Below, one piece after another: positions 34,437-47,379 of a stretch of 64,000 nt of DNA. A program made the position numbers and the translations under genes. This DNA comes from Iris pallida (taxonomy: Eukaryota > Streptophyta > Magnoliopsida > Asparagales > Iridaceae): contig JANAVB010003400.1 in assembly GCA_029216955.1 (NCBI GenBank), positions 15,289,731-15,353,730 on the forward strand, read 5' to 3'. How positions within the stretch are numbered: position 1 is the stretch's first letter; each line of letters begins with the position of its first letter. The notes under the pieces were generated by a model. The model did not search any database, had not been told where the DNA came from, and saw only the letters and a list, made by a program, of their open reading frames with translations.

Positions 34437-36952
34437 ATGCTGATCATAAAGTTCGATCAGCAGGCGTTCGAAGAGATACTCTCGAGGGATGGCTCTACTC
34501 CCTCAAAATCAGCAAAGCCAAACAAGTCTTGTAAGACTTGGCTTCCAAAGGCTCGCCGTGCATATCCTGCCAGTGTCATAGCTGATATGCAACTGGAGGA
34601 CTCTGTTACATGGGAGCATGGATCTGCCACAGAAGCTCCCCAAATGAAGAAGGCTCACACCGTTCCGGGCTCAACTAGCCCAGCGACTTCTCTCTTGTGC
34701 AACCAACAACAGAGTGTTCGACGCTCGAGACTTAGTAAAGAAAAGCACTACGATGCCAAGAATCAGAGTGTTCGACACTCTGGGCAAACCCAGCGAGGCT
34801 CACAAACGAAGGAGGCGAAGCTCGGAGAAAACAGCACTGCTCCACCAAGCATGCGCCCAAAGCTATGCGCTCAAGCGGGTGTGTGGACGCATAACTCTAA
34901 TCAGAAGGCTTCTGTCTTCGACAGATTGGGCATCTAGGGTCATGCGCCCAAGGCTATGTGCCCAAGCTTAACTGATCCGTACCATGTGCCCACATCAAGG
35001 AAGCTCAGACATGCTGCCAAGAAGCATGCGCTCAAAGCCAGTTTCCAAGGCCTATGCGCCCACAACAAAAAGATAGGCCCCAACGCGTATAGCACGGGGC
35101 TGTCTTCAAGGACATCACAGAACTTAGGTGCGGGGGTTGCCCCTGTATGTGAACTAAGTCTGGATGTGCCAACTCTCCTTACAAACTCGCATGCAAAGCT
35201 CGACGATGCATACAACATAGGTTTTAAGGCAAAACTTCCTTCCGCTGACTTACGCGACATGATAAATCATAAGCGTAAAGCGAGGAAGGACATAACAATT
35301 CATGGTGCATATCCGTGCACCAGTATTGTCATCAACTGTTACTGCTCTAAAGCAACAAGAGTGCCTCAGAAACAATCCGTGTTTCGACGACTGCATTTCT
35401 TTGAGGATGAAAAGCTGCTGTGTGTTTCATCCAACATGGCTTCATGGGGTCCCCCTTATGGAAGCCCCAATCAAAGACGGTGGACCACGAACCCAACTTT
35501 CTCTCTCAGTTCCGCGAGAAGAAAGAGAAGAAGTCTACCAACAGATGGCCAGCAGGCTGTCACATCTGAAGGAGTCTACATGGGTACTCGGTCAAAGGCG
35601 AGATTTTGTATAGATGACGAAGACTCCCAAACTGGGGGTAGTATTCCCTCAGAGTCTGAAGCGGATGACCTTCATACTGGAGGTAGCCTTCCAGAGGACG
35701 ACGATCCCTCAGAGTCTGATGGCGACTATCTACCTCCTCTACCTGAAGATGAGGGACTTGTCAACTCAGAGACAGACAGTATCAGCACCAGTTGTATTGT
35801 TTCCTCTGTTCATCCTTACATGTTATCTACATACATGGCAGACGGAGAAAGACCTGAAGAAGCCAGTGATCAGACCAGCAAACGACAAGAGGGTCTTGAA
35901 ACAGGATTCGCCAAGATCACTGATATGCTTACCAGTATCATGGCGGTCCAAGCTGCTGGGGCTGTTCCTCCACCTCAACAAAATGTCTCGGCTCACGCTA
36001 GTCCGGCTCATAGCAACAACCCTCCTTCACTACAAAAGGAGTATCATTCCGTTGTGCCTCCCCAAAATCTTGCAAATGCTGGGGGTGGTCCTTCGCCAAC
36101 GACGCCTGACAACCGTTCAGCAGCCGTTTTCCAACACCTGCTCAATCAACAGGATGCAATTGATTCTCTGGTTGCCCGTCTCGACACCATCTCACACAAA
36201 GACGAGCTTCAGAAGATAGGGATATCTCAACCTTATCCTCCTGAATGGGAGAATGCTACTTGCCTCCTAACTACAAGCCGCTGACGCTAAATTCATTTGA
36301 CGGGTTGACTTCTCCTCGTCAACACATGACATACTTCAACACGCAGACTCTACACTTACCTAGGGATGATCTGTTCTTGTTAAAGCTGTTTATTAGCACC
36401 TTACATGGTGTAGCTTTTGAATGGTTCTGCAGTCTGCCTGACGGTTGTATCAATTCCTTTAAAGACTTGAAGAGGTTGTTCCTCGACAGGTTTTACGAGA
36501 GTGGCATGCATGTTAATAAGTCCACCCTTATCAAGACTAAGCAAAGGAAGAGTGAGTCTGTCATTGCCTTCATCGAACGCTTCAGGCGGCTAGCACTGAA
36601 GATGCCCTTCGACATACCAGACTCAGAACTTATGGATACTTGTCTTCATAACTTTCTTCCTACAATAAAGTTGTGTCTGGGTATACATAAGTATGATACA
36701 TGTCCCACTTTCATTAGGGCCGCTGATGCTGCTGAAAATGACGTTCCTAATTTGGAATTACTGGGGTTGAAAACACCCAAATCTGAAGACAAAGGCAAGC
36801 ATCCTCAAACTATCCCTGTCCGTGGGGGTAAAGGGAAAGAAGTCCTGAAGGTCGATACTTCAAAGGAGCTTCCCATTCTCAGGGCGCCTCCGACAAGCCT
36901 AAGGAGACCTCCTTTGACGAAGACGATGTCATTACCATTTTTCATACATTGA
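34437..36952 (+). pseudogene. E3 gag polyprotein (stop and frameshift)
   Basis: Starts at ATG 34437 (MLIIKFDQQAFEEIL). E2 begins a few codons earlier, but here that codon is GTG. An in-frame TAG lies at 34935-34937, after which the frame continues to about 36250. There it shifts by one base into the capsid domain (YKPLTLNSFDG, HLPRDDLFLLKLFISTLHG, EWFCSLPDGC, IERFRRLALKMPFD). The N-terminal half has an acidic, Ser-rich stretch (35620-35790) and an Ala/Pro/Asn-rich stretch. No CCHC knuckle is seen. Gag would form the particle shell. It overlaps the next frame by four bases at 36949-36952. Confidence 0.85.
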
Positions 36953-38328
36953 CGAAGGGTAATAAACTGACATTGCCTCCACCACGACGTCCTGCAGAGG
37001 TGAACCAACTCAACGATCCCAAGTACTGTCTCTATCATCAGTACGTGCATCATTCCACCAAGGACTACATCATCCTGAAGAAGAAGATACAACAGCTTAT
37101 CGATAGCCAAGTAATCAACCTCGAAGCTGAAGACAAGGTCGTATCTTCTAACATGATCTCTCTTCAGTTTGGTGACTTTTCTCCCACAGAAGTCCCAGAC
37201 GGCGTGGTCCTAATCCCCAAGGCGATAATAGAAGTCGTCAACCTACCGCCATCTCGCAACTCAGCCTTGGTGCCACTCACGACTGAACGTTGTGAGATCA
37301 AGTGGGTCCATCCGGACCTTGTGCAAGAAATAACACAGGGGGTGCTATCTCCCAAAGCAAAAAGGGACAAGAAATATAAGTCATGCCATATGGTGTCTTC
37401 TCCCATCTACGTGGTTCTATCTGGCGATACGCAATCAAGGAAGGCTTATCTTCGGACGTACGATCCCGCACAAGAAGAAGTAGTACCTTCTCAAGCTCCT
37501 ACTGCCCCCACAAGCTCAGAAGCCGGCCCGTCTAAGCCTTCAACTACCGACAAAGTCAAGCAGAAGGAGACGCGGTTTGACAAGTCTCTGAAGGCGCCAG
37601 CTCTCGAAGCCATGGATCGGCCCTACAACTTTGACATACTGGCACAGTTGGCCAATACACCTGCCAGGTTGTCTCTATTCGATCTATTGCGACTCTCCAA
37701 AGAAATGTGGAAAGCCTTAAGTGAGGCATTACTACATGCCGACTCTTATCTCGCTGAAGTCAAAGCCCCCGCTGAAGACCCTGTCTCTTGTCCCCACTGT
37801 CACAGTACTATGGAAGTGGTGCCCAACATCACCTTTTCACAAGAGAACATGCTACTCAAAAATAATTGTCATGATAGACCCCTATACTATACAGGATATA
37901 TCGGGGCGATCAAGGTGGACCGCATGCACATCGATCCAGGTTCCTCCCTTAGCATCATTCCTAGAAGTTTGCTTTAAATTCTAGGAATACCTCTGCACAA
38001 GCTATCTACAACCAGTACAACTATCATGGCTTTCAATGCTGGTCGAAGCCACCCGCTGGGCAAGATCCGTCTCAAGTGCCAGATCGGTGATCTCCGAACG
38101 GAGGTTTCTTGCTATGTGATCGATGCCAACGTATCCTACAATGTCTTGTTGGAACGTCCGTGGATATACAAGAACATGATCGTTCCTTCTGCACTTCACC
38201 AGTGCTTCAAGTACGTCAACATCGACGGTATCGTGAAGACGGAGTTTGTCGATGTCGATCCTTTTAAGGGCATCGAAGCCTACTATGGAGATTCGGTACT
38301 TTACCAATCTCAGCCCCCCCAAGGATGA
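36949..38328 (+). pseudogene. E3 spacer and aspartic protease
   Basis: One frame with a single TAA at 37975. The first 300 codons follow gag (NKLTLPPPRRPAEV, YHQYVHHSTKDYIILKKKI, VKQKETRFDKSLK) and end in a CPHC sequence. The protease spans about 37890-38200. Its active site is RMHIDPGSSLSIIP (Asp-Pro-Gly where retroviral proteases have Asp-Thr/Ser-Gly; E1 has the same), and DANVSYNVLLERPWI follows. It would cut the polyprotein. The stop falls directly after the active-site loop, so the product would be truncated. Confidence 0.85.
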
Positions 38329-39430
38329 CGGCAACGAAGCTAACAATGAAGTTGAAGCAAGTTCATCCTCCAATGATGGTCCCCTGATTATTCGAGTCAA
38401 AGGACGTACTACTCCAAAAAGTACTCCGAAGCCTCTCATAATCTGGGTGAAAAAGAAGAATCCTGACAAGGTCAAACCATTGACCATCACTCTCCGTAAG
38501 ACACCTCGGGAGGAACCTGCTGAAGCCCGTCTTCCCAATCCTGAAGAATTAACCTACATGGTGAACTTAGCCAAGACTCTGGCTCCTCTTCCAAATAATG
38601 ATCCTATCAATGAGTATATCAATACTCATAATAATGTACCTTCTGCGGATGATGTTATCCATAAAGAAGAACTTGCGTATTTTCTTAGTAAAGGTTTATC
38701 TTTGAATTACTCCGATGTCTATCAATCTGTAAATCACTAGATATACGCTCTAGAGCATGGCATAGGACCACACCTCTGCATGCCGGTCATGACGCCTCAT
38801 ATACGGGAAAACGTTTACCCAGAAGAAATCCACTACTTCATCGTTCCAGCCAGAAAGAAGGGCAAAGAACTAATCATCTTTGGTCGAATAATTGGCGAAA
38901 GAAAGTTCGTTCCGGACTCTACTTCCCCCAAGCACAACACGGAAGCTGATTATGACTGGGAAAATTCAACTTTTTTGATATAGTTGGCAGGCCAAGAATA
39001 TCATCCAGAATATGGGATATGACATCAAAAGCGACCAGGGGCTAAATTACGGCCGGGGACAACGGTTGCCAATACGACACTTTGCTCCTCCCGGCAAACC
39101 CGAGAACTACAATCAACGAAACGATGTTGGTTTGGGATATATCACTCCTCCAATAACTCCCGAAAGATCAGATAATAAAGCAGATCATTGTTCTCATTCT
39201 TCTGATTTCTGCCTCTGGAACTCAGACTCCAACATTGGCGACATGTTCAAAGCAACTCTGTCCGTCAACATGGTTTCAATTGACCAAATCGTGGACGATG
39301 TCCAATCGATCGAGCTTGAACAATAGACTCAAAAGATGGATACTAGGTGGGAGCTGCACTTCGAACAACGTGAACCACCTACCGAAGACGAAGTCATCCA
39401 AGTCAATTTAGGATATGAATCATCTTTTAA
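38329..39430 (+). pseudogene. E3 linker between protease and RT
   Basis: Frames with IIRVKGR, EEIHYFIVPARKKGKELIIF and MGYDIKSDQGLNYGRGQRLP follow in order, separated by frame changes near 38330 and stops near 38740, 38983 and 39326. E1 has the same segments at 31580-30560 on the minus strand, so this linker is a conserved part of the polyprotein. It is basic and low in recognisable domains; no function can be assigned. Confidence 0.65.
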
Positions 39431-40240
39431 ACCAATCTTTATCAGTAAAGTCTATCTGGCGAAGAACGCCAATCTCTTATACAACTTATAAGAGAATACA
39501 TCGACATCTTTGCATGGAGCTATGAAGACATGCCAGGCCTGGACCCTAAAGTCGCCATGCACCGCCTGAATATTTCGTCTAAAGCTAAGCCAGTGAAGCA
39601 GCAACAATGACAATTCTGACCAGATGTCATAGAGGCCATCGAGAATGGAGGCCACCGACGTAATAATCGACAATACCTACGGCTTTGAGCAGATGTCCTT
39701 CATAGATGGGTTCTCGGGCTACAACCAGATCAAGATGTTCCCCGACGATGAGAAGCACACATCTTTTCGAACACCGTTGGGGGTATACTGCTATACGGTG
39801 ATGCCCTTCGGATTGAAAAATACAGGGGCGACATACCAGCGATCCATAAACACAATTTTTTGCGATCATTTGCACAAAATAGTGGAGTGCTATGTAGACG
39901 ATATCACAGTTAAAAGTCGTCTCAAGGGCAACCACCTCCAAGACTTGAGAACAGTGTTCGAACTAATGCCTGCACACCAACTCAAGATGAATCCAACTAA
40001 GTCCTTTCTGGGAGTCTCCAGCGGCAAGTTCATTGGTTTTGTTATCACTTCAAAGGGTATACATCTTGACCCGGAGAAAGTGAAGGCTATCCTCGATATG
40101 CATCCTCTAAGAAACCTCAAAGAGCTACGCAGACTACAAGGAATGCTAGCCTACATCAGATGATTCATTTCGAACCTTTCTGGAAGGTGTCAACCATTCA
40201 CTCAGCTTATGAAGAAAGGCGTATCTTTCGTTTGGACTGA
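39431..40240 (+). pseudogene. E3 reverse transcriptase with fingers deletion
   Basis: The pre-RT region (IREYIDIFAWSYEDMPG, HRLNISSKAKPVKQQQ) is followed near 39640 by an abrupt jump to TDVIIDNTYGFEQM. Compared with E1 (about 11830-11680), roughly 45-50 codons are missing, including the segment before motif A. Motif A (FIDGFSGYNQIKMF), FGLKNTGATYQR and the catalytic box ECYVDDITVKS are intact. RT makes the cDNA; without the fingers part this copy cannot work, so E3 would need a helper. A frame change and an early stop also occur near 39607 and 40160. Confidence 0.85.
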
Positions 40241-40700
40241 ACAATGTCAACGCGCATTCGACGACATCAAGAAGTATCTTACAAGCCCCCAGTATTGGTA
40301 GCTCCAATAATGGAAAAGCCTTTCTTACTATATGTCCACGCTATGGACCATTCTCTTGGCGCCCTATTAGCTCAGAAGAATGAATGTGGCCATGAACAGG
40401 CAATCTACAACCTTAGCCGCACAATGGTGGGTGCCGAGCACAGATACACACTTGTGGAGAAGGAATGCCTTGCAGTGGCATTTGCCATCCAGAAGACACG
40501 CCACTATGTGTTTGGGCAGACTATCCACATCATATCTAAAGTTAATCATCTCAGAATACTCATAACTAAACTGGGTTTTCTCAATTCCCATTTAGCTGTA
40601 TGGGTAATGCTGTTGACTCCATACGATATGCTCTTCGTTCCTCAGAAGACAGTAAAAGGCCAAGCATTAGCTGATTTCCTAGCAGCTCATCCGGTGCCAG
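40241..40700 (+). pseudogene. E3 RNase H (first)
   Basis: Frame containing KPFLLYVHAMDHSLGALLAQ, IYNLSRTMVGAEHRYTLVEKE and TRHYVFGQTIHIISKVNHL, the usual Ty3/gypsy RNase H layout after RT. It removes RNA from RNA-DNA hybrids. The frame is open and runs on without a stop into the second RNase H. The canonical first Asp is in MDHSLG. Confidence 0.85.
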
Positions 40701-40759
40701 AATCTTCCAAACTCTACGACGAAATCCCCGATAAAGTAGTGGAGTCTAACACTTCAACT

Positions 40760-41110
40760 GAAGAAATCCCTATTTGGAGAATGTTCTTTGACGGTGCATC
40801 AAGAACAGGACTTAAAGAAAATATTATGGCCGGAGTAGGCGTCGTGCTCGTGTCACCTGATCATCTGGTTATACATCGTGCATATTCTCTTGTGGAACCA
40901 TGCAACAACAACGTGGCCGAATATAATGCCCTGTTAATCGCCTACAATTGGCAAAACAATCGGGAGTTGACTATCTAGAAGCTTACGGCGATTCCAAGCT
41001 AATAGTTAGTCAGGTCCGAGGGAATTATGAAGTTCGTCACGAAGATCTCATCCCCTATCACAGAGCAACAATCGAGTTGGCATCTACTTTCTCTTAATTC
41101 TTCATCGAGC
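40760..41110 (+). pseudogene. E3 second (Tat-type) RNase H
   Basis: WRMFFDGASRTG, GVGVVLVSPDHLVIHRA and NNNVAEYNALLIAY mark an RNase H of the type that Tat-lineage elements acquired in addition to the retroviral one. A TAG at 40976-40978 and a shift split it. It continues with YGDSKLIVSQVRG and RVPRL-like residues to about 41120. Presence of both RNases H is the best single marker of Tat membership. Confidence 0.85.
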
Positions 41111-41112
41111 AC

Positions 41113-42547
41113 GTGCCTCGACTACAGAATATAGAAGCAGATGCTCTAGCCGGTCTCGCTGCTTCCATGACTGTCCCTACCAATACTCATCAGTCGATCA
41201 CAGTGTCTGGTCGAGAACTATTCTGTGTGAAAAATGCCTTGCATATTCATCACAGTTACACAACGGAAACAAACGTCGATGTTAAAGACTGGAGATTTCC
41301 TTTCATAGACTACGCCGTCTATGGGATCCTCCCCGAGGACCCGAAGGAAGCAGTGTCTATCCAAAGGCGATCCCTCAGATTTTACTATGACACAGCTACC
41401 AAGATGTTGTACCGACGCTCCTACGACGGGCTACTGTTACGATGTTTAACAAACACAGAAGCCAAACATGCACTCCGGGAGGCTCACGATGGAGTTTGTG
41501 GTGCACATCAACCAGGCCCCAAATTACAAGATTGCCTCAAACGAATGGGTTATTATTGGCCCACGATGATAGGAAATGCTGTTGAATATGCAAAAAAAGT
41601 ATAGAGTCTGTTAGTTCTACGCTGATTTCATTCACCAACCTTCAGAGTTTCTACACTCGACGGCAGCATCTTGGCCTTTTGAGGCCTGGGATATGGATGT
41701 CATAGGCCCAATCAGCCCACCATCTTCCAGAGGATATCGGTTCATCCTAGCCATAACCGATTACTTCTCCAAATGGACGAAAGCTATATTGCTCACCGAA
41801 GTGAAGGCATCAAACGTGATTAGTTTTATTAAACAACACGTTATCTATCGCTTCGGCCTACCTCGCAGGATCATCCATGATAATGGTCCACAATTCGTAA
41901 GCCATGTATTCTATCGGTTCTACGATTGGAATCGAATCCAGAATGTAGTCTTTACTGCCTACAATCCAGCGGCTAACGAGCTAGCAGAAGCCTTCAATAA
42001 AACCATCATTAAACTTCTCAAGAAATTCATGTATTCAAACAAGCACGGTTGGAATGAGAAGCTCGGCGAATGTCTATGGGCTTATCGTACAACGGTCCGG
42101 ACTCCAACAGGCAGTACGACATTCTCTCTGGTTTATAGGAGCGAAGCAGTTCTTCCCCTAGAAATCCAGATTCCTTCTCTTCGAGTAGCCTTAGCCAGCG
42201 AGTTGACTACCAAAGAAAGCTACCGTCTGCGTCTACAGGAGCTCGAAGCACTAGACGAAAAATGCTTATTAGCTCAGCAGCGCATTGAGCTATACCAAGC
42301 ACGTCTTTCCAGAGCCTTCAATAAAAAGGTGAAGGAAAGAATCTTCCAAGTCGGTGATCTAGTCTTAGCGGTGAGAAGGCCAATGGTCATGACGCATAAA
42401 ATAAAAGGAAAATTTTAGCCTAAATGGGAAGGTCCTTTCATTATAGAATCAGTGTATTCTAACGGTACGTACCGACTAACCAAGCCTGATGGTGACTTGC
42501 TCATGATGCCTATCAACGACAAGTTCCTGAAGAAATACTATGTGTAA
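41113..42547 (+). pseudogene. E3 integrase
   Basis: The N-terminal zinc region has ALREAHDGVCGAH and YYWPTMI, but the expected CxxC after YAKK is lost to a stop and shift at 41602. The catalytic core reads WDMDVIGPISPPSSRGYRF, HVIYRFGLPRRIIHDNGPQF, YNPAANELAEAFNKTI, giving a D, D and E set. After a TAG at 42416 the frame continues with the C-terminal domain (PKWEGPFIIESVY, NGTYRLTKPDG) to TAA 42545-42547. No chromodomain follows. Integrase inserts the cDNA; here at least two lesions block it. Confidence 0.88.
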
Positions 42548-43159
42548 CCTTTTTTATATAATGTTCACATATGTTCAGTCATGTAAATGTACAGTACGAT
42601 GTTTATGTGATTTGAAAACTTATCTAAATATTATCCGTATTTCAAGAGTCTTGAATACGCCTTGGATAATAGGTCCTCTAAAATATTTCTCCAGTGGAAT
42701 CATTTTCGCTTTTGACTCTGTCCAAACTCGGTTTGACGAAAACAAGTCACGTCCCTATTACCTCTGAATTATTTTTCGATAATTATTTTCCCAGTGGAAT
42801 GATTAAGAAATGTTTTTTCGTGTCTATATAACCTCTGAGCAAAGTATTCATCAAGGATAATTACGTCCATATTACCTCTGAATTATCCACTCCTACCTAA
42901 TGTTATATATCTTTCCATGTCCATATTACCTCTGGTCAGATATAGAACATCTCCTGCTATTACATCCATATTACCTCTATTAGCAGCATCGTTCAACTTA
43001 TTATCTATATTCAAAAAAAACTTGAATATGAAACGAATAATAGGTCTATATCAAATTCCCCAGCGGAATACCTACCAGAAATATCATTACTACGTCCACA
43101 TTACCTCTAGTTCCGATATTTCACAAAACCACATTCATTTTGAAAAGATTCTTTGTTCT
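42548..43159 (+). other. E3 untranslated region with six ATTACCTCT motifs
   Basis: A 0.6 kb region between the end of pol and the end of the antisense gene. The motif (T/C)CCATATTACCTCTGA recurs in variants near 42755, 42821, 42866, 42919, 42965 and 43094. It matches the repeated motif in E2 at 16340-17000. Two blocks with CCCAGYGGAAT (CCAGTGGAATCATT, CCAGCGGAATACC) also repeat. It is 3' untranslated sequence for both the antisense and the pol transcript. Confidence 0.65.
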
Positions 43160-43951
43160 TTATTTTGAACGTCTATCAAATAGACGCGAGAAAAGGGGTA
43201 CAAGGGTCGTGATGGCTGAGAAAAAAACAGTTACAAACAAAAAAGAATCTAAGGGATACATAGGCGGTTGATGTTCCCTTAGAGCTGCAATTTCGGCTTC
43301 AGACTTCGCGGTATCTCGACGGCGCGCCTCTTCTTGATGAGAAGTTTCATCCTCGAAACGGATCAGACTCATGTGCTCTCCCTCAAAATTCACCAGTTGT
43401 TCCTTCAAATGGGCGGAAGTGATGGCAGTCATGGCAGCCTGAGCCAAGTAATCCTCCTGCTCGGACGTTGCTGACCTCAAGTTGGCTTCCAGTTGAGCGA
43501 TCTCGTTCTGGATCTTTGCGATGTGATTATACTTCTCGGTAATCTGTGCAGCCAATTTATTCTTCGAGGCAGCACACGCCTCACTTGAAGCGTTGAACTG
43601 ACCATACTGGTCAACCAATTCGTCGATCTCTCGAACGAGGGCATCCTTCCTCGCTTGGAAAGTAGCCTTCTCTTTCGCAAAAGCCGTTATCAGAGCCTCT
43701 TCTTCTGCACGGAATAGGGATGACGGACTCCGTTGCTTGGCATCCCGGAATCGGGCTACCTGACCCTCCAGGTCATTCAGAACTTTCCTCAGAGTATTAG
43801 CCCGCTCTTTATAGCCGACAATGTTCTCGAGGATCGCCACTTGGCATTCGGCAACAGCCTTCACAGGGCCAAAGGCAGCATTCCGATTCAGGACTCCAGG
43901 AAGCTTTACTTTCAGCACAGAGTAGAAAGTTTTGACGACTTCCTGGACCAT
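43160..43951 (-). pseudogene. C-terminal coiled-coil exon of antisense gene
   Basis: 263 codons open (MVQEVVKTFYSV...). Charged heptad-like sequence dominates (ENIVGYKERANTLRKVLNDL, ARKDALVREIDELVDQ, ITEKYNHIAKIQNEIAQLEA), typical of a long coiled coil, so dimerisation is likely. The frame continues upstream, past a single TAA at 43985-43987, into the exon at 44037-43988, so its real start is not this Met. It is the longest intact part of the antisense gene. A hydrophobic stretch near the very end (FLFVTVFFSAITTLV) could be an accidental membrane-like tail. Confidence 0.65.
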
Positions 43952-44037
43952 CTCGTCGTCTCCAGTGGAGGTTGTCGGGGAGGAGGCTTAGAGAGTTTCT
44001 TCCGCTCCAGGAAGGGATACCTGACAAGAAGTCGAAC

Positions 44038-44112
44038 CTGACAAGAAAATAATATACACATCAATAACCAAAAAAGAGAGGAGAAAAATGCGAAAGAATT
44101 GTAATTTCGTAC
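44038..44112 (-). other. Candidate intron 2 of antisense gene (75 nt)
   Basis: On the minus strand: donor GATG|GTACGAAATT, a T-rich body, acceptor TTTTCTTGTCAG|GTTCG. It is 75 nt, U-rich and frame-keeping (phase 1 on both sides). A second AG lies 15 bases further. Plant introns are typically this short and U-rich. Not proven by RNA. Confidence 0.6.
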
Positions 44113-44430
44113 CATCAGCTTGCTCAGCACCAGCCTGGGCTTCGCCATCAGTCTTGGCTTCAGGGAAACCAAGAATAGGCCCAGACTGCTCAAGGAGAAC
44201 AATACCAAGGCCCCGAACGGCATCGGGGCTAGTTTCTTCCACAATTCCAGATAGACCAGGAGCAGATTCAGCGATAGCCCCCTCAGTAGGCCGTTCCACC
44301 CCTCCCTCTGTAGTCGATACCGGCTCACTAACAGCTCCCTCCGCACCAGCAAATTTGGAGGAGCCGGGGACAACTTCTGTCCCTTTCCCAACGCTTAGGG
44401 CTATCTTCGTGAGTGGTCCATTCTCCTTGT

Positions 44431-44526
44431 CTACAAGGGAACATACGGTCGTGGTAAGCCTCACGAGGAGCACGCAAAATCAACGTCAAAAAATCTCATC
44501 CGAAGAGAGGCACAAAGATAACGTAC
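44431..44526 (-). other. Candidate intron 1 of antisense gene (96 nt)
   Basis: On the minus strand: donor GTGG|GTACGTTATC, acceptor TTCCCTTGTAG|ACAAGG. Removing it joins two reading frames through a phase-1 codon (AHPPV then DKENGPLTK), whereas read-through hits a stop. That frame restoration supports a real intron. Confidence 0.65.
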
Positions 44527-47379
44527 CCACAGGAGGATGAGCCGATTGGACTTGATTCTCGTCCAACTCTTTCAGTATGGCCCCGATTTCAGACATCGCC
44601 CCCAAGGAGATATCGAAAGAAGGACTGGCTCTTTGGTCACCACCATAATTCGGGCATTCGTCCTGATCATCCTTTGAGTCAGCCTCCTTGGCTGAGAAAG
44701 GATGAGTGTCGTCTGCCGGTCGAGGACAAGGAGGGGATGTTGTTGTCACATCTACCTCCTCAGATGAGGAGGCACCTGCCTCAGCTTCAAATTTAAGGTC
44801 CTGTGCAAAGGACAAACGTAAAGGTGAGAAAGCTTCTAAAGGCTTGACCAGAACGGCTATGGAGTCTAGGAAGGGATCTACCTCCCGAATGGTAACGGCT
44901 TGCAACGTCGTCTGTCGAGAAGACCTTCTGGGATGAGGCCAGCCGACATCATGTTCGCGACCTTCTTCCTTCCTCGGGAAACAACCACCTTCTTCCTTTT
45001 TGGCCGTGGCACCAGCTCGGTAGAAGCCTTCCTCTTATGAGGAACAGTAGGAAGAGGTTCTTCAGTATCCTCTCTCCGAGGCACTGCAGTGATAGGCTCC
45101 TCAACGACAACTCTCTACTGTAGCGCTGCAGTCGATTCAACTGTGGGAGCGGTGCCTCCTTTTTTGTTACCCCCTATGGCGCGCACTCGTCCTATCTCAG
45201 AAAGAGTAGGGGCAAACTTAGTCCCCGATATAAAACTCTGCTATCGGTCATACCGCGAAGGAAGGGTATTGACCTGAGTATAAAACTTAGCAGCGGCAAA
45301 GAGCATGTGGGTGTCAGGTTTATCTTCTGGCAAGGTAAAAATTGCCCCCGTACACCCAGCGTTATAGTAACTCCATGCACGTGCCCCGTCAATCAGACTC
45401 CCTATCGACTGGAGATGAGGACATGAATTGCCCAAGAGAAACTGGTTGTAGCCGAACTGCCGTGCAAAGCGGCTCGACAAATAAGGTTCCAGGAAAGTGT
45501 GGTTCCTATTCCTGAACACCAGATGGGAAGGCCTAATGGATTGGGGCCAACGAAATGCCCCAATAGGAAGGCTAGTAGTGAGCGCCCCCTCATCTATTAG
45601 GGTGTCTCATGCGCGACTACTACTAGATGGAGGCGATACTCTGAAGAATTTATAGTTCTGCAGAAAACTCAAAGCCCTCCTGCAAACAAGAACTCCTGTA
45701 ACGGTCCAATCCGTGTCTCTGAATCTCCGAAGGAAGGCGTCCCCTGCCAGAGAGTCTGCCATCAGCCCGGCGTTCATAAATCTGGGACAATGCAGCACCA
45801 GCTATCCCATCAGATAGTGGAAGGGAAACTCAGTCCTAGAAAAGTCCCTTCTGCCTTCGGGTGTTATCGCGTTCACAACAAAATATCGCAAACCCCGTTG
45901 GATGGCACAGATCATCGCTGGAAGCAGAGGAAATGGGCATCCAAAGGCCAGCTTTACAGTCGGAAGTATGATACCCCGGCTGATTCTCTCAATAGACCCT
46001 GAACCACCAGGGACTACGCAGTCACGAAGCCATATCATCAGGAAAGCGGCTTGCACCACCTTTTCTGACATCTTGAACTCGGCTTGCCTGAAAAAATGAT
46101 AAATCGGGGAGTTTCCTTCAGGATCATTACTATCTTCGACATCCGCAGCTCTGTGATCTGCCATCAGCTGCTCTATCTCAGAGCTCGTCAAGGGCTTGCG
46201 AGACGAGAAGGAGACTGGCTCGTCCTCCCTTTTTTGGTAAAAACTTAGTTAGTCCAGGCCCTCGTATGCGGAAGGGACCCCTCAGTCTTACCCTTCTTCA
46301 TAATTTGGTGACAAATAAAAAAGTGACAGAGTAACTCTTTGTACACCTCCGTCATATCAGGTTCTCCTTCTCCAAATCCAAGATCTCTGCATCACTGGGG
46401 ACGTATTCTGCATATGGCTCCGTCCCCCAGGGAAGTTTGGATATCGCCTGCATCTCGTGTAGAGCCAAACCCATCTCCCCACCCGGAGTGAAGAAGGTGC
46501 ATGTGTGATAGTTGTATAACTCTGCCAAGGAGATAAACACTGGCCAGTAAACATTAATGCCATACTAGGTAGCTCTAACGACGTAAAGAAGACCGGCAGC
46601 TTTTAGAGTGGCCTCGTAAGTTGAGAGCACCCATCCAGTAAGGTCACTCCATAACGGGACGGAATGCCTCCAACCTTCCATCCGCAGCTTCCCTTCCGGG
46701 TATGACTCCCTCTTTGATAGCATCAAGTTAGAGAGAGTCTCAGCCGCATAGGGGTGAAGATAAGTCGGGACATTATTTATTATGACACCAGGGTGCAGTC
46801 CCCTCATGGAGTAGGACGTTGAACCCTTGACACACTTGAATGTGTCCTTCTTCTAGTCACCAGAATTGAATTGGATCCTGCTAGAAACAACCCCATGCAG
46901 TTCAGGGGTCAGGTCCTATTTCATCTGCCTCTGCACAGCCAGATCAGTAAACGTCGACAGAGGATATTGGCGCTTCATAGATGGCAGCCCTATTCTTTGG
47001 TCATTTAACTTAACTACCATAGGGTCCTCTAGACATATCGTCTCGTCATTCTCAAATCCTACACTATCACCGAACAGGAAGTACGGCTTCTTCAAACGGT
47101 GTGTCCCTCCAAGCAAGAATTCCTTATCATTAATCATTTGCTTCAGAAAGGTTCTGTCCTATTCAATTATGGCGATCGTCCGTTTCGTAGGTTGATTATG
47201 ACTAATCTTGGCCTAAACATTGCTGAACATGTCGGTTATGAGACTTGTGCCGAGGACATAGCAAGCAGAACCGAAAGGGATACCGCCAAGTTCCGGGACA
47301 TACATGTTTACTGCAAAGACAAAAGAGAAAGTCAGACTCAGAATCCGCAGGAAAAACTAAGTGCTGAAGGGCTCTTATA

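Noticed and set aside
43912..44540. Plus-strand and alternative minus-strand frames of 150-160 codons
   Set aside because: They are shadows of the antisense gene's coding sequence. The frame that joins across the candidate introns is the consistent one.
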